From: Methylobacter sp.
GTDB lineage: Bacteria > Pseudomonadota > Gammaproteobacteria > Methylococcales > Methylomonadaceae
Length of the DNA: 51,514 nucleotides
Assembly: GCA_030655535.1 (NCBI GenBank)
Contig: JAURVK010000074.1
Span: 1-51,514, forward strand
Direction of reading: 5' to 3'
How positions within the stretch are numbered: the first letter of the stretch is position 1; each line of letters begins with the position of its first letter. Shown here one piece after another: positions 36,481 through 45,125 of this stretch. The notes beneath the pieces were generated by a model. It was given only the letters and a program-made list of their open reading frames with translations, searched no databases and was not told where the DNA came from. The position numbers were made by a program, and so were the translations under genes.

Positions 36481-37098
36481 ATGATTTTAAAAAATATGAA
36501 GTTAACTGTTGTTTTCATGTTCTTTTTGTTTGGGACAATGAATGCTTTCGCTCTGGATGAAGGCGGCGCAACTGCAAAACAAGTTGTAGAAAAATTTCAG
36601 GCCGATCTTATTGAAGTGATGAAGGACGGTAAGAAATTGGGCTATGCCGGAAGATATGAGAAGCTCAAGGAGTCTGTTTCCAACAGCCACGAACTGACAA
36701 AAATCGCCCGTATTGTTGTCGGTAAGGAGTGGGAGAAGTTATCCGAGGAACAACAGCAGAAGCTGGTCGATGTGTTCAGTCAGTTGAGTATTGCCTCTTA
36801 TGCGCACAACTTTAAAGATTATTCGGGGGAATCATTTGTATTCGATTCGGAAGAAGAAACGACGAGAGGCGGTGTTGTTGTGCATTCTCACCTGGTTATT
36901 CCTGATGACAAGCCCGTTAAATTTGATTACATGTTAAAGGAAAATGGCAATAGCTGGCGTATTATTAATATTATTGCCAACGGTGTCAGTGATTTAGCCT
37001 TGAAAAGGTCGGAATACACGACTATTTTGCAGCGTGAAGGCTTTGATGTATTAATAACCAAGATTAACGAAAAAATTAATAATTATTCAAAACAATAG
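36481..37098 (+). CDS. hpnM: MlaC-like / hopanoid-associated HpnM periplasmic protein
   Basis: A periplasmic protein of the Ttg2/MlaC phospholipid-carrier family. Seen: signal peptide VVFMFFLFGTMNAFA, then KQVVEKFQADLIEVMKDG, SHELTKIARIVVGKEW, VHSHLVIPDDKPVKFDYML and SWRIINIIANGVSDLALKRSEYTTIL, all MlaC-type. Its place after hpnH makes HpnM the best name. ATG 36481 has GAGG ten bases upstream; the next ATG (36496) is also possible. MlaA follows by six bases, hinting at a shared lipid-transfer path. Confidence 0.85.
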   Translation: MILKNMKLTVVFMFFLFGTMNAFALDEGGATAKQVVEKFQADLIEVMKDGKKLGYAGRYEKLKESVSNSHELTKIARIVVGKEWEKLSEEQQQKLVDVFSQLSIASYAHNFKDYSGESFVFDSEEETTRGGVVVHSHLVIPDDKPVKFDYMLKENGNSWRIINIIANGVSDLALKRSEYTTILQREGFDVLITKINEKINNYSKQ

Positions 37099-37103
37099 GT
37101 TTC

Positions 37104-38093
37104 ATGCCGATGAATAGACTACACAAAGGCAATCGTAGCGTTAAAATGCAATATACATTCTCAGGGTTCCTGATTGTAATTGCGCTCACTCTGGGCGGTT
37201 GTGCAACAACAGGTGATGTTGAACAACAAACTGTAGTGAGCAAGACCGATCCTTATGAAAGCTTTAATAGAAAAATATTTGGTTTTAACGATAGCGTCGA
37301 TAATTATGTCGCTGAACCTATTTCAAATGCTTATAAATGGATAACTCCGCAGTTCATGCAAACGGGTGTTTTCAACTTCTTTAATAATCTGAAAAATGTA
37401 AATGTAGTTATTAATGATGTTTTACAGGCTAAATTTTCACAAAGCGCTGAAGATACCGGGCGTTTTGCCATCAACTCAACAATAGGATTGGGTGGTCTGG
37501 TTGATGTGGCCAAGCATGTGGGACTGGAACAAAATGAGGAGGATTTTGAACAGACCCTAGCGGTATGGGGTGTGCCTCAAGGTTCTTATCTGGTGTTGCC
37601 TATTCTGGGGCCGTCAACTGCGCGTGGTATTCCAGGAGCGGTATTCGATACGGCGGCAAATCCGGTCAGTTACATAGGCATGCCTGTGCAGTTGTTGTCT
37701 ATGCTGAATGCCAGAGCTAGTGCGGAAGGGGCATTAAAATTCATTAATGAAGCTGCGTTGGATCCTTATGTATTTACGCGTGAATCTTTTTTGCAGTGGC
37801 GTAATCATCTGGCCACGGATGGAAAGGCGGAGGCGTCATTCGATATAGATGGTCTTGAAGACGAGTCACTTGAGGGTGATAATGGCGCGGCTTTTAGTCA
37901 AGACTCGTCTGGCGATGCCAATGCAAGTGACAAACCAGGTTTTGCTCTGCGCCTAGACGAAAAGACTAAAGAGATTGAGCAAGTCTCGTATTCATTTAGC
38001 AGTGTCGCTCAATCATTTGATGCTACCGCCAAGTCATTTGAACAGGCCGGTAACAAGCTGGATGAATTGAAAAAATTAAGAAGACGTAGGTAA
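37104..38093 (+). CDS. mlaA: outer-membrane lipoprotein MlaA (VacJ)
   Basis: Removes mislocalised phospholipid from the outer-membrane outer leaflet and passes it to MlaC-type carriers. Seen: lipobox LGGC after the signal peptide, DPYESFNRKIFGFND, NFFNNLKNVNVVINDVLQ, GRFAINSTIGLGGLVDVAK, GVPQGSYLVLPILGPST, which define the family. The C-terminus has an acidic, low-complexity extension beyond the core. Three start codons are close together (37104, 37110, 37146); the first is listed. Pairing with hpnM suggests hopanoid or phospholipid traffic. Confidence 0.93.
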   Translation: MPMNRLHKGNRSVKMQYTFSGFLIVIALTLGGCATTGDVEQQTVVSKTDPYESFNRKIFGFNDSVDNYVAEPISNAYKWITPQFMQTGVFNFFNNLKNVNVVINDVLQAKFSQSAEDTGRFAINSTIGLGGLVDVAKHVGLEQNEEDFEQTLAVWGVPQGSYLVLPILGPSTARGIPGAVFDTAANPVSYIGMPVQLLSMLNARASAEGALKFINEAALDPYVFTRESFLQWRNHLATDGKAEASFDIDGLEDESLEGDNGAAFSQDSSGDANASDKPGFALRLDEKTKEIEQVSYSFSSVAQSFDATAKSFEQAGNKLDELKKLRRRR

Positions 38094-38095
38094 AG

Positions 38096-38138
38096 AAGGT
38101 GAAAGGTGAAAGGTGAAACCTTGAACCTCGAACCTCAA
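38096..38138. repeat. GAAAGGTGAAAGG...ACCTTGAACC repeat
   Basis: AAGGTGA heptamers followed by CCTTGAACCTCGAACC. Same family as 7914. It lies between convergent mlaA and apt and abuts the apt stop. Confidence 0.65.
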
Positions 38139-38654
38139 TTAATAATGCAATAACGAATGAACTTCGTAACCCCTTAGCTTTTCCCTTCCTTCCAGAAAAT
38201 CCAATTCCACCACAAAGGCGCATGCCTCTACCTTTGCACCCAATTGTTCAACTAATTCACAGCTCGCTTTTGCTGTTCCGCCGGTAGCCAGTAGGTCGTC
38301 AATCAGTAAAACATGATCGTTCGCATCGAAGGCGTCGATATGCGCTTCCAGTGTGGCTGAGCCATATTCAAGGTCATACGATACACTTTGCACATCGTAA
38401 GGCAGTTTTCCCGGTTTTCTCAATGGCACAAATGGAAGCCCCAGTTCCCAGGCAACCAGAGAGCCGAAAATAAAACCGCGCGCCTCCATCCCTGCAACTG
38501 CGGTAATATTTCTGCCTAAAAAAGGCTGTAGTAGTTGATGGACGGAAAGCCTCAGTGTAGCGGGATCTTTTACCAGTGGCGTAATATCTTTGAAGATAAT
38601 ACCGGGTTTTGGGAAATCGGGGATGTCGCGGATTTTATCTCTTAATCGATTCAT
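38139..38654 (-). CDS. apt: adenine phosphoribosyltransferase
   Basis: Salvages adenine with PRPP to AMP. Seen: IPDFPKPGIIFKDITPL, GMEARGFIFG, VPLRKPGKLP and the PRPP motif VLLIDDLLATGGTA. Length is 171 aa from ATG 38654; the track's longer start adds 19 residues that are not family-like. Biochemical link: HpnG releases adenine during hopanoid maturation, so Apt nearby could recycle it, although it is ordinary housekeeping elsewhere (inference). Confidence 0.95.
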   Translation of the reverse strand: MNRLRDKIRDIPDFPKPGIIFKDITPLVKDPATLRLSVHQLLQPFLGRNITAVAGMEARGFIFGSLVAWELGLPFVPLRKPGKLPYDVQSVSYDLEYGSATLEAHIDAFDANDHVLLIDDLLATGGTAKASCELVEQLGAKVEACAFVVELDFLEGREKLRGYEVHSLLHY

Positions 38655-38744
38655 TATTTTAATAGGTAGGTATTTAAGGTAAAAACGGCTTTGTCGATTG
38701 CCTTGCTTCATTTTAGTTTTACCAACGTAAAACTGGGCAAATCA

Positions 38745-38786
38745 GGAGTTCAGGCTTTGCCTGTTCGCAAGCAGAGCTTGCACTCC
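38745..38786. repeat. 42-bp palindromic repeat GGAGTTCA...TGCACTCC (copy 3)
   Basis: A slightly diverged and shorter member of the GGAGTGCAGGC family (GGAGTTCAGGCTTTGCCTG, then CAGAGCTTGCACTCC). Between apt and rpoS. Confidence 0.8.
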
Positions 38787-38886
38787 GCCTGTCATAGTCT
38801 ATTCACGCTACCCCGTCTTAATTGGATAGCCGGTTTTCTGTACTGCTGCAAACTTTTGGTTGCAGTCTTGATCCGGGCAAGTTGGT

Positions 38887-39936
38887 TTAATTGAAAATAG
38901 TTTCGAAAGAATAGCCGTTGCATTCCATGATTTCTTTCATTCTTTTTAATCCATCCATTTGGATTTGTCTGACACGCTCTCGGGTTACGCCCAACTCTTG
39001 AGCAACCTGCTCAAGGGTAGAGTCTTCATAACCGCAAAGCCCATAGCGGCGACAAATAACTTCGCGTTGTTTTTCAGAAAGTTGAAACACCCATTTGGCA
39101 ATGTTATGTCTGATACCGTCTTCTTGTATTTTCTCAGCGGGCGATAAGCTGTCGCTATCAGAAATCGACTCTACCAAGGGTTTATCAAAATCCTTGCCGG
39201 CCGACATGTCTATTGATGTAACCCGCTCGTTGAGTTTAAGCATTTTTTCGACTTTATTAACCGGTATGTCCAGATGAACTGCAATATCTCTGGCATTAGG
39301 TTCATGATCGAGTAACTGTGCCAAATGACGTTGAGCTTTAAGATAAGTGTTCATTTCCTTGACAATATGAATCGGCAAACGGATGGTTCGCGTTTGATTC
39401 ATAATGGCTCGTTCAATAGTTTGCCTGATCCACCAAGTGGCATAGGTTGAAAATCTAAAACCTCTTTCAGGATCAAATTTTTCAACTGCGTGCATCAAGC
39501 CCAGATTGCCTTCCTCAATCAAATCCAGTAACGGCAAGCCTCTGTTCAGGTAACGACGGGAGATTTTAACGACTAGGCGTAAATTGCTTTCGATCATGAT
39601 TTTGCGGGCAGCTTCATCGCCTAGCAAAGCCCTGGATCCGTAAAGTTTTTCTTGGTCGGCAGTCAGTAATTGTGATCGAGATAGTTCGTTTAAATAAACC
39701 CGTGTCGCATCAATGCTTTTATCTTGCTGCGAGGTATTGGTAATTGTCTCGTCAGTATCCTCGGTTTGTGCGCCATGCATTGTTCTACCTCCTGTATTCA
39801 TGCAGTCGAATACCTCAGCGATAGCGGAATTTTTCTGAGGTTCATCGTCAAAAGACAAATCATCAAATAACACACAAACATCATCGTCTAACATACAAAC
39901 ATCATCGTCCAATAGCTCAACTAATTCTGCTTTCAT
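38887..39936 (-). CDS. rpoS: RNA polymerase sigma factor RpoS
   Basis: Stationary-phase/general stress sigma factor. Seen: region 1.2 [18 protein letters not shown], region 2 with [36 protein letters not shown], and region 4 [16 protein letters not shown]. The N-terminus is unusual: it carries a 7-residue tandem repeat ([12 protein letters not shown] region) and a stretch, [12 protein letters not shown], that matches a repeat found also in nlpD. Both lie before the conserved core, so function is likely intact. Adjacent to nlpD, the classic arrangement, in which rpoS promoters lie in nlpD. Confidence 0.94.
   Translation of the reverse strand: MKAELVELLDDDVCMLDDDVCVLFDDLSFDDEPQKNSAIAEVFDCMNTGGRTMHGAQTEDTDETITNTSQQDKSIDATRVYLNELSRSQLLTADQEKLYGSRALLGDEAARKIMIESNLRLVVKISRRYLNRGLPLLDLIEEGNLGLMHAVEKFDPERGFRFSTYATWWIRQTIERAIMNQTRTIRLPIHIVKEMNTYLKAQRHLAQLLDHEPNARDIAVHLDIPVNKVEKMLKLNERVTSIDMSAGKDFDKPLVESISDSDSLSPAEKIQEDGIRHNIAKWVFQLSEKQREVICRRYGLCGYEDSTLEQVAQELGVTRERVRQIQMDGLKRMKEIMECNGYSFETIFN
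39785..39808. repeat. 24-bp CTACCTCCTGTATTCATGCAGTCG unit inside rpoS
   Basis: Same unit as at 22582 and in nlpD. The extended match with nlpD also covers CCATGCATTG upstream. Coded in-frame as part of the RpoS N-terminus. Confidence 0.75.
39869..39910. repeat. 21-bp tandem duplication in rpoS
   Basis: Two near-identical 21-base units (AACACACAAACATCATCGTCT and AACATACAAACATCATCGTCC), differing at two positions and keeping the reading frame; they code LDDDVC-type heptads. Confidence 0.85.
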
Positions 39937-39979
39937 GATAACCTCTACATTGTTCGACCAAAGCCGAAATGGTTTTTTA

Positions 39980-41002
39980 TTATTTGCCCGGTAAAAGGTT
40001 AAGTGGATTTACCGGTTTTCCGTTTTTTCTTATTTCGAAATGCAGCGACGCTTGGTTTGATCCCGCTTGGCCTGCTTTTGCAATAACCTCACCTTTGCTC
40101 ACTGTACGGCCCTCTGTAACAAGCAGTTGGCTGTTATTGGCATAAGCGCTTAAATACAAATCGTTGTGTTTGATAATAAGCAAATTACCGTAGCCAATCA
40201 GGCCTTGTCCGCTATAGACAACTTTACCTGCTTCAGCCGCACTCACGTCTTGTCCTGTTTTTCCGGCTATATCAATGCCTTTGTTATGGGCTGGAGAAAA
40301 ATATTTTAAAACTTTTCCTTTGATTGGCCATTGAAAGTTTAACTTTAACATGTTTCTATTATCAATTGAAATAATTGATTTTTTTTGTGATCTTGTTCCG
40401 GATTTAATCGCGATATTTTTAATCGACTGGATTTTATCAGTCGGATTCGGTTTGTTATTTAACGGAATGGCATTTGTATTCTGTGAGTTCATTTTATTTA
40501 TTACAGTTGCCGTTACGATTTTTTTATTTGTCCCGGCAATTGCTCCATGCATTGCTCTCGGCAACTGCTCCATGCGTTGCTCTACCTCCCCCGTCCGTGG
40601 GGTCGTACCTCCTCCGTCCATGGAGTCGTCGGTAACGGTTTCTGCTTTTGGCGGCCGTTCCATGTGTCGCTCTATCGGGGTTGTGCTTCCTGCATTCGTG
40701 TGGTCGTACGTGGATATGCTTTCCAAGTTCGGGTCGGAGAGTCTGATTTTTTGATTTATTTCTATCGTATAAGGGGAGGCGATCCGGTTCCATTGCGCTA
40801 ATTGCCGATAATCCATGTCATAAATCAGGCTTATTCCATACAAGGTGTCGCCTTTTTTTACCTGATGATATTTTGTATCGTCTTTTGCAATATCAGGGTT
40901 ATTTGTGCTGACAGGGGCATAGTTTTGCGGTATTTCCGCACAGCCATTCAGTAAAGCCGGCAGTATTGCAATAAAAACAAGCTTTGAATTAGTGGATGTC
41001 AT
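39980..41002 (-). CDS. nlpD: NlpD-type LysM/LytM murein-hydrolase activator lipoprotein
   Basis: Activates the amidase AmiC during cell division. Seen: lipobox LNGC, LysM domain [20 protein letters not shown], and a C-terminal M23/LytM domain [12 protein letters not shown]...[11 protein letters not shown]...[14 protein letters not shown] that lacks the metal-binding residues, as in NlpD. The histidine of the family's SAYAHN is an asparagine here (SAYANN). The linker between LysM and M23 contains in-frame repeat units ([27 protein letters not shown]). Adjacent to rpoS. Confidence 0.92.
   Translation of the reverse strand: MTSTNSKLVFIAILPALLNGCAEIPQNYAPVSTNNPDIAKDDTKYHQVKKGDTLYGISLIYDMDYRQLAQWNRIASPYTIEINQKIRLSDPNLESISTYDHTNAGSTTPIERHMERPPKAETVTDDSMDGGGTTPRTGEVEQRMEQLPRAMHGAIAGTNKKIVTATVINKMNSQNTNAIPLNNKPNPTDKIQSIKNIAIKSGTRSQKKSIISIDNRNMLKLNFQWPIKGKVLKYFSPAHNKGIDIAGKTGQDVSAAEAGKVVYSGQGLIGYGNLLIIKHNDLYLSAYANNSQLLVTEGRTVSKGEVIAKAGQAGSNQASLHFEIRKNGKPVNPLNLLPGK
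40582..40706. repeat. three CTACCTCC...GTCG units inside nlpD
   Basis: Units at 40582-40605, 40606-40628 and 40683-40706 share ACCTCC, a short palindromic core and GTCG with the rpoS copy. Flanking CCATGC[AG]TTGCTCT blocks recur as well. All keep the reading frame and sit in the linker. Confidence 0.75.
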
Positions 41003-41008
41003 AGAAGG

Positions 41009-41503
41009 TTATTTTTTTAATAAAATCTTTTTAGCCAGATTTATTTTTGCGGCCAAATAATTTGATCCGCCACGATCAGGATGAATTTTTTGCATTAATT
41101 TACGATGAGCGGCGATAATTTCAGCCTCCGATGCGCCCATCTTCAAATCCAACACTTCATAGGCTTCTTCAATCGACATATCGCCTTTAGTGGTCGTTTT
41201 GTTGGGTCGTTGCGAGGTGTTCCGTTTTGCAGAATCAAATTGCGACCATAGTCGATGTAAATAGGGCGCATAACGTAACAATGCAGGCATTAAGCGGAAT
41301 ATAAAAGCAATAGCCACACCTGCCAGAGCAAAAAACCAGTTCAAACGTCCGGTTACGGCTAAATAAAACACGATCAGTCCCGTAACGAGTAGAAACAAAA
41401 ACTTGGCGTAACGAGCCAATACAGCTGGCGAGGTTTTTAAAAACGCACGTACCCCGAAAAATGCAATGATGATCAATATCAACATCAGATAAATTCGAAT
41501 CAA
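41009..41503 (-). CDS. membrane-anchored DnaJ-domain protein
   Basis: A 164-residue protein with two or three N-terminal hydrophobic segments (YLMLILIIIAFFGV; FLFLLVTGLIVFYLAV; FALAGVAIAFIF) and a C-terminal J-domain-like segment, IEEAYEVLDLKMGASEAEIIAAHRKLMQKIHPDRGGS, with the HPD motif that stimulates Hsp70. This resembles the short TIM14/DjlA-like J proteins. Target unknown. It lies six bases from nlpD on the same strand. Confidence 0.85.
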   Translation of the reverse strand: MIRIYLMLILIIIAFFGVRAFLKTSPAVLARYAKFLFLLVTGLIVFYLAVTGRLNWFFALAGVAIAFIFRLMPALLRYAPYLHRLWSQFDSAKRNTSQRPNKTTTKGDMSIEEAYEVLDLKMGASEAEIIAAHRKLMQKIHPDRGGSNYLAAKINLAKKILLKK

Positions 41504-41574
41504 GGTTTACTCCTGGATTAATGATCTGTTTAAGGCCGCTCTCAAGGCTTTTCCCCTTACCTATATCTGCGGCG

Positions 41575-41600
41575 GCCATGGATGGTGCGAATGCCGTAAG
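41575..41600 (+). repeat. diverged core of the 53-bp element
   Basis: GGCCATGGATGGTGCGAATG and CCGTAAG resemble the GCCAGGGATGGTGTGTATGCCGTAA core at 14721. Intergenic between divergent dnaJ-like and mobB genes. The rest of the copy is not recognisable. Confidence 0.5.
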
Positions 41601-41695
41601 ACTGTTAGAGCGTTCACGACCACGTATCCATAGTATTTGAATAAATAATACCTTAAAATATGAGATCTTATGATAACAATTTAATGTTGGTTGAT

Positions 41696-42223
41696 ATGTT
41701 AAATGTCAAAGTTTCAGTTTTAGGTTTTGTCGCCGCAAGCGGAACCGGTAAAACCACGCTATTGACCCAATTGATTCCGATTTTAAAACAAAGCGGTTTG
41801 CGCATCGGCTTGATCAAGCATAGTCATCATAATTTTGAAATTGACCAACCGGGAAAAGACAGTTTTCGCTTGCGGGAAGCCGGTGCCTCGCCAGTTATGC
41901 TGGTATCCCGGTATCGGCGCGCGATTATTACCGAGTTGGCCCCGGAACAAGCGCTCCGACTGGAAGATCAGTTGAAGCAATTCGATCAATCTGAACTGGA
42001 CCTGATCTTGGTGGAAGGCTTTAAGTCGGAAAAATTTCCTAAAATTGAATTGCATCGACCTGCGCTTAGACAGCCCCTGCTTTACCCAAACGACCCGGAC
42101 GTCATTGCGATAGCGACCGATGCGGCACTGGAAACGCCAGACTATTTGATGCAATTGGAATTGAACCATCCCGAAATGATTGCCGAATTTATCCAACACC
42201 ATGTTATGAAAAACTATGATTGA
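41696..42223 (+). CDS. mobB: molybdopterin-guanine dinucleotide biosynthesis adaptor MobB
   Basis: GTP-binding adaptor that helps make the MGD form of molybdenum cofactor. Seen: P-loop AASGTGKTT near the N-terminus, LIKHSHHNFEIDQPGKDS, REAGA, and LILVEGFKSEKFPKIELHRP. ATG 41696 begins the conserved domain (175 aa); upstream ATGs at 41660 and 41684 are also in frame. The stop overlaps moeA by eight bases, so the two are coupled. In a methanotroph, Moco would serve formate dehydrogenase or nitrate reductase (inference). Confidence 0.9.
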   Translation: MLNVKVSVLGFVAASGTGKTTLLTQLIPILKQSGLRIGLIKHSHHNFEIDQPGKDSFRLREAGASPVMLVSRYRRAIITELAPEQALRLEDQLKQFDQSELDLILVEGFKSEKFPKIELHRPALRQPLLYPNDPDVIAIATDAALETPDYLMQLELNHPEMIAEFIQHHVMKNYD

Positions 42224-43460
42224 CTCATGCAGTCGGGAATCCAGGCCGCTATTGTCTGCGGAAGACGCGCTGGATAACATCAAAGCCGCTATACAAGCTG
42301 TAAGCGGTACAGACAAATTGGAGTTAAAAAATGCCTTGGGCCGAGTGCTGGCGGAATCGGTTTATTCGCCGATCAATATTCCCCATGACAGGAATGCCGC
42401 TATGGATGGCTATGCGTTTGCCGGTCGCGATAAGGCTGACGGGCAAGCGTTCATGCTTAGTTTGGTGGGGACTTCCTGGGCTGGACGGCCATTTCAAGGT
42501 CAGTTGCAAGCCGGTCAGTGCATCAGGATTTTTACCGGAGCGGTTGTGCCGGAACATGCCGACTCAGTCATCATGCAGGAACATGTGCAAGTTCAGGAAC
42601 AAACCGTACGTTTTCCGGCGGACACACGAGTACTGCAAAATATCCGGGAAATCGGCGAAGATGTAAAACAAGGCGCCTGTTTAATAGCCGAACCTAAAAA
42701 GCTGACAGCGGTCGATCTGGGTTTACTGGCCTCTGCCGGAATTGATCAGGTTATCGTTAAGCGACAGTTAAAAATCGCTCATTTTTCTACCGGCGACGAA
42801 CTAAGCTCATTAGGTCGGCCGCTGGAGCCTGGGAAAGTATACGATAGCAACCGCGCTATGTTAGGCGGATTATTGGCAGACCCCGGCTACAGCGTTACTG
42901 ATTTAGGTGTCATTCCCGACAATAAGCAGTTGCTTGAAGACGGTTTTATTGAAGCTTCCAAAAACCATGATGTGATCATAACTACCGGCGGCGCTTCAGT
43001 CGGTGAGGCCGATTATGTCAAAGAAATCCTGCAAAGCTGCGGGGAAGTCAATTTCTGGAAAATGGCGATAAAACCCGGAAAACCATTGGCCTTTGGCAAA
43101 ATAGGGGGGTGTTATTTTTTCGGTTTGCCCGGCAATCCGGTTGCCGTAGCGGTAACCTTTCAGCAGATAGTGGCTCCCGCGCTTAGGCAGCTTTCCGGTG
43201 CGCCGCTTGCCAAACCGTTAAGATTTACCGCGACTTGCACCTCGGTATTAAAAAAATCTCCCGGACGGCAGGAATATCAGCGCGGCATCCTCAGTCAAGA
43301 TGAGCGTGGCGAGTTTTCTGTCGCTTCAGCGGGTCGGCAAGGCTCGCATATCCTCAGCTCCATGAGTCAGAGCGGCTGCTATATCGTCTTGCCAAGAGAG
43401 TGTGGTGGCGTACAAGCAGGCGACAAGGTCATTGTTGAGCCGTTTAGTGTGTTGATATAG
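42216..43460 (+). CDS. moeA: molybdopterin molybdenumtransferase MoeA
   Basis: Inserts molybdate into adenylylated molybdopterin. Seen: DRNAAMDGYAF, FTGAVVPEHADSVIMQEHV, STGDELSSLG, YDSNRAMLGGLL, TTGGASVGEADYVK, KPGKPLAFGK and GLPGNPVAVAVTF, in MoeA domain order. 414 aa is typical. Coupled to mobB. ATG 42216 is accepted. Confidence 0.96.
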   Translation: MIDSCSRESRPLLSAEDALDNIKAAIQAVSGTDKLELKNALGRVLAESVYSPINIPHDRNAAMDGYAFAGRDKADGQAFMLSLVGTSWAGRPFQGQLQAGQCIRIFTGAVVPEHADSVIMQEHVQVQEQTVRFPADTRVLQNIREIGEDVKQGACLIAEPKKLTAVDLGLLASAGIDQVIVKRQLKIAHFSTGDELSSLGRPLEPGKVYDSNRAMLGGLLADPGYSVTDLGVIPDNKQLLEDGFIEASKNHDVIITTGGASVGEADYVKEILQSCGEVNFWKMAIKPGKPLAFGKIGGCYFFGLPGNPVAVAVTFQQIVAPALRQLSGAPLAKPLRFTATCTSVLKKSPGRQEYQRGILSQDERGEFSVASAGRQGSHILSSMSQSGCYIVLPRECGGVQAGDKVIVEPFSVLI

Positions 43461-43480
43461 CATTCCCACACTCTTATATA

Positions 43481-43822
43481 TTAGGCCTTTTTAACAAATT
43501 CTGATTTAAGTTTCATTGCGCCAATGCCGTCGATTCTGCAGTCAATATCATGGTCGCCGTCGACCAGACGGATGATTTTGACTCTAGTGCCGACTTTGAC
43601 AACCGATGATGAGCCTTTGACTTTGAGATCTTTGATTACGGTGACGGTATCTCCGTCTTGTAACACGTTGCCGTTTGCATCCTTAATGATACGGACATCG
43701 GAGTTATCTTCGGCTGTCCCATCTTTTGGCCATTCGTGTGCGCATTCAGGGCAGACGTACATAAGATCGTCTTCGTAGGTGAATTCTGAGCCGCATGCGG
43801 GGCATTTTGGGAGGTTACTCAT
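43481..43822 (-). CDS. yjdM: YjdM (PhnA-type) zinc-ribbon protein
   Basis: A 113-residue protein long labelled phosphonate-utilisation PhnA; its true role is uncertain. Seen: zinc ribbon C7-x2-C10...C24-x2-C27 (KCPAC, VCPEC), then an SH3-like KOW domain with [17 protein letters not shown]. Highly conserved family. Convergent with moeA. Confidence 0.92.
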   Translation of the reverse strand: MSNLPKCPACGSEFTYEDDLMYVCPECAHEWPKDGTAEDNSDVRIIKDANGNVLQDGDTVTVIKDLKVKGSSSVVKVGTRVKIIRLVDGDHDIDCRIDGIGAMKLKSEFVKKA

Positions 43823-43976
43823 TGCTTTTACCTAATGTAGGGTTGTCTCAACCTTGCGGGGTACAAGGTGTATTGAGGCGACATGATGCCAGATTTAGGC
43901 GGTTATTGTCCATTTCACGAGGGGACTATGCCTATTGGGGACGGGAAATTACCGGTGAAAGCAGCTGTGTACGGGG

Positions 43977-43994
43977 AAGGGCGTCCACGCCCTT
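43977..43994. repeat. short perfect palindrome AAGGGCGTCCACGCCCTT
   Basis: Eight-base arms around CC. The 43823-44119 gap otherwise shows only a spurious 103-aa plus-strand ORF and no recognisable gene. Confidence 0.5.
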
Positions 43995-44119
43995 GGTGGT
44001 GATTTTAGATAATGCCCCCATTTTGATAGCCCAGAAATTTGGGATAAATATAAAGTTCTTTATACGGAACTTGAGCAGGGGCCGGACGCGCTGGCGGATT
44101 AATTGAAATCCCCGGTCGA

Positions 44120-44908
44120 TTAATTCACCCGGTCGACTTTAACCAGAATACGCATCCGGCTTTCGCCAACCTGGCGCGTATTAACAAACGCACCGCTTGA
44201 ACTGCTGTTACTGTTTTCGCCAACTCCCCCGAGTTCTACCCATTCGCCAAGATTGATTCTGAGTGTCGATTGCGCATTTTGGACTTCGATCCGGCCTCGG
44301 TTGTTCAGTTTATCCGACCAGGGCGAAACGCTAAGAATGACTTGCTGTCCGGCCAGTCTGGGGACTACCGCAAAACCGGTGGTCGCTTCGGTAAATTCGG
44401 TTGCCGTAGAGTAACCATAGCTGGAAGAATATTGACTTGGATAAACATTGCCCGCTTTAATATGAGCCGGGACGCCTTCCATGGTTCGAATGGTCTGGGT
44501 GTTTTGATCGGCGTTCTTCTCTTGGGTCTGATAAAGGTGGCCGCCTATTCTGCCGCCGAATCTTGACGGATCATCAACCGGAACATTCAGTTGAACTCTG
44601 GCGGTCGCGTTAAGTTCATCGGCGGTAGTCTGCTTGCTTTGCATGACGGTGATGATCAGATTGCTTTGGCGCACATCCAGTTGCTTGACGATGGATTTGA
44701 TTTCGGCCAGCTTGTCAGGCGTGGTCTTGACCAGTAGATTGGAGCCGTTATCAATCAACTGGGCGGTATTGCCAAGCAACGGAACAAGCAACGGCAGTAT
44801 CTCGAATGCCGGTCGATTGCTTAAGGGGATGACTTCAATAATAGTGTCAGCGGCAAAAACGCTATTGCCCAGCAGGCTTATGAAAATTAATGCTAAAAAT
44901 TTTTTCAA
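44120..44908 (-). CDS. orphan secretin-N/NolW-domain periplasmic protein
   Basis: A 262-residue protein with signal peptide (FLALIFISLLGNSVFA) and an N-terminal secretin short domain (VIPLSNRPAFEILPLLVPLLGNTAQLIDNGSNLLVKTTPDKLAEIKSIVKQLDV), followed by a beta-rich C-terminal part (FAVVPRLAGQQVILSVSPW...MRILVKVDRVN) that looks like a reduced secretin barrel region. No type II or III secretion genes are near. Role unknown; possibly a pilotin-like or degenerate secretin. Confidence 0.7.
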   Translation of the reverse strand: MKKFLALIFISLLGNSVFAADTIIEVIPLSNRPAFEILPLLVPLLGNTAQLIDNGSNLLVKTTPDKLAEIKSIVKQLDVRQSNLIITVMQSKQTTADELNATARVQLNVPVDDPSRFGGRIGGHLYQTQEKNADQNTQTIRTMEGVPAHIKAGNVYPSQYSSSYGYSTATEFTEATTGFAVVPRLAGQQVILSVSPWSDKLNNRGRIEVQNAQSTLRINLGEWVELGGVGENSNSSSSGAFVNTRQVGESRMRILVKVDRVN

Positions 44909-45125
44909 GGGGATGCTCCGGTACAGGTAACCATGAGTCTCTATGGTATAACGTTATATGTGTCATTCGAAATTCTTTTTCGTCATGCTGATCTTGGCGA
45001 TTTGACGCCTGCTTTAGACAGCCGATTTTTGCTAAGGTAACGTCGTCTTCCGATAGTTATCCAGAACTGATTTGTCCCTGTTACAATCAGAAAAAACAGG
45101 ACAGAATTTTTCCGGATAGCTAACT

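Noticed and set aside
43795-44106. Plus-strand 103-aa ORF between yjdM and the secretin-like gene
   Set aside because: Overlaps yjdM in antisense, contains a short palindrome and shows no domain; not supported as a gene.
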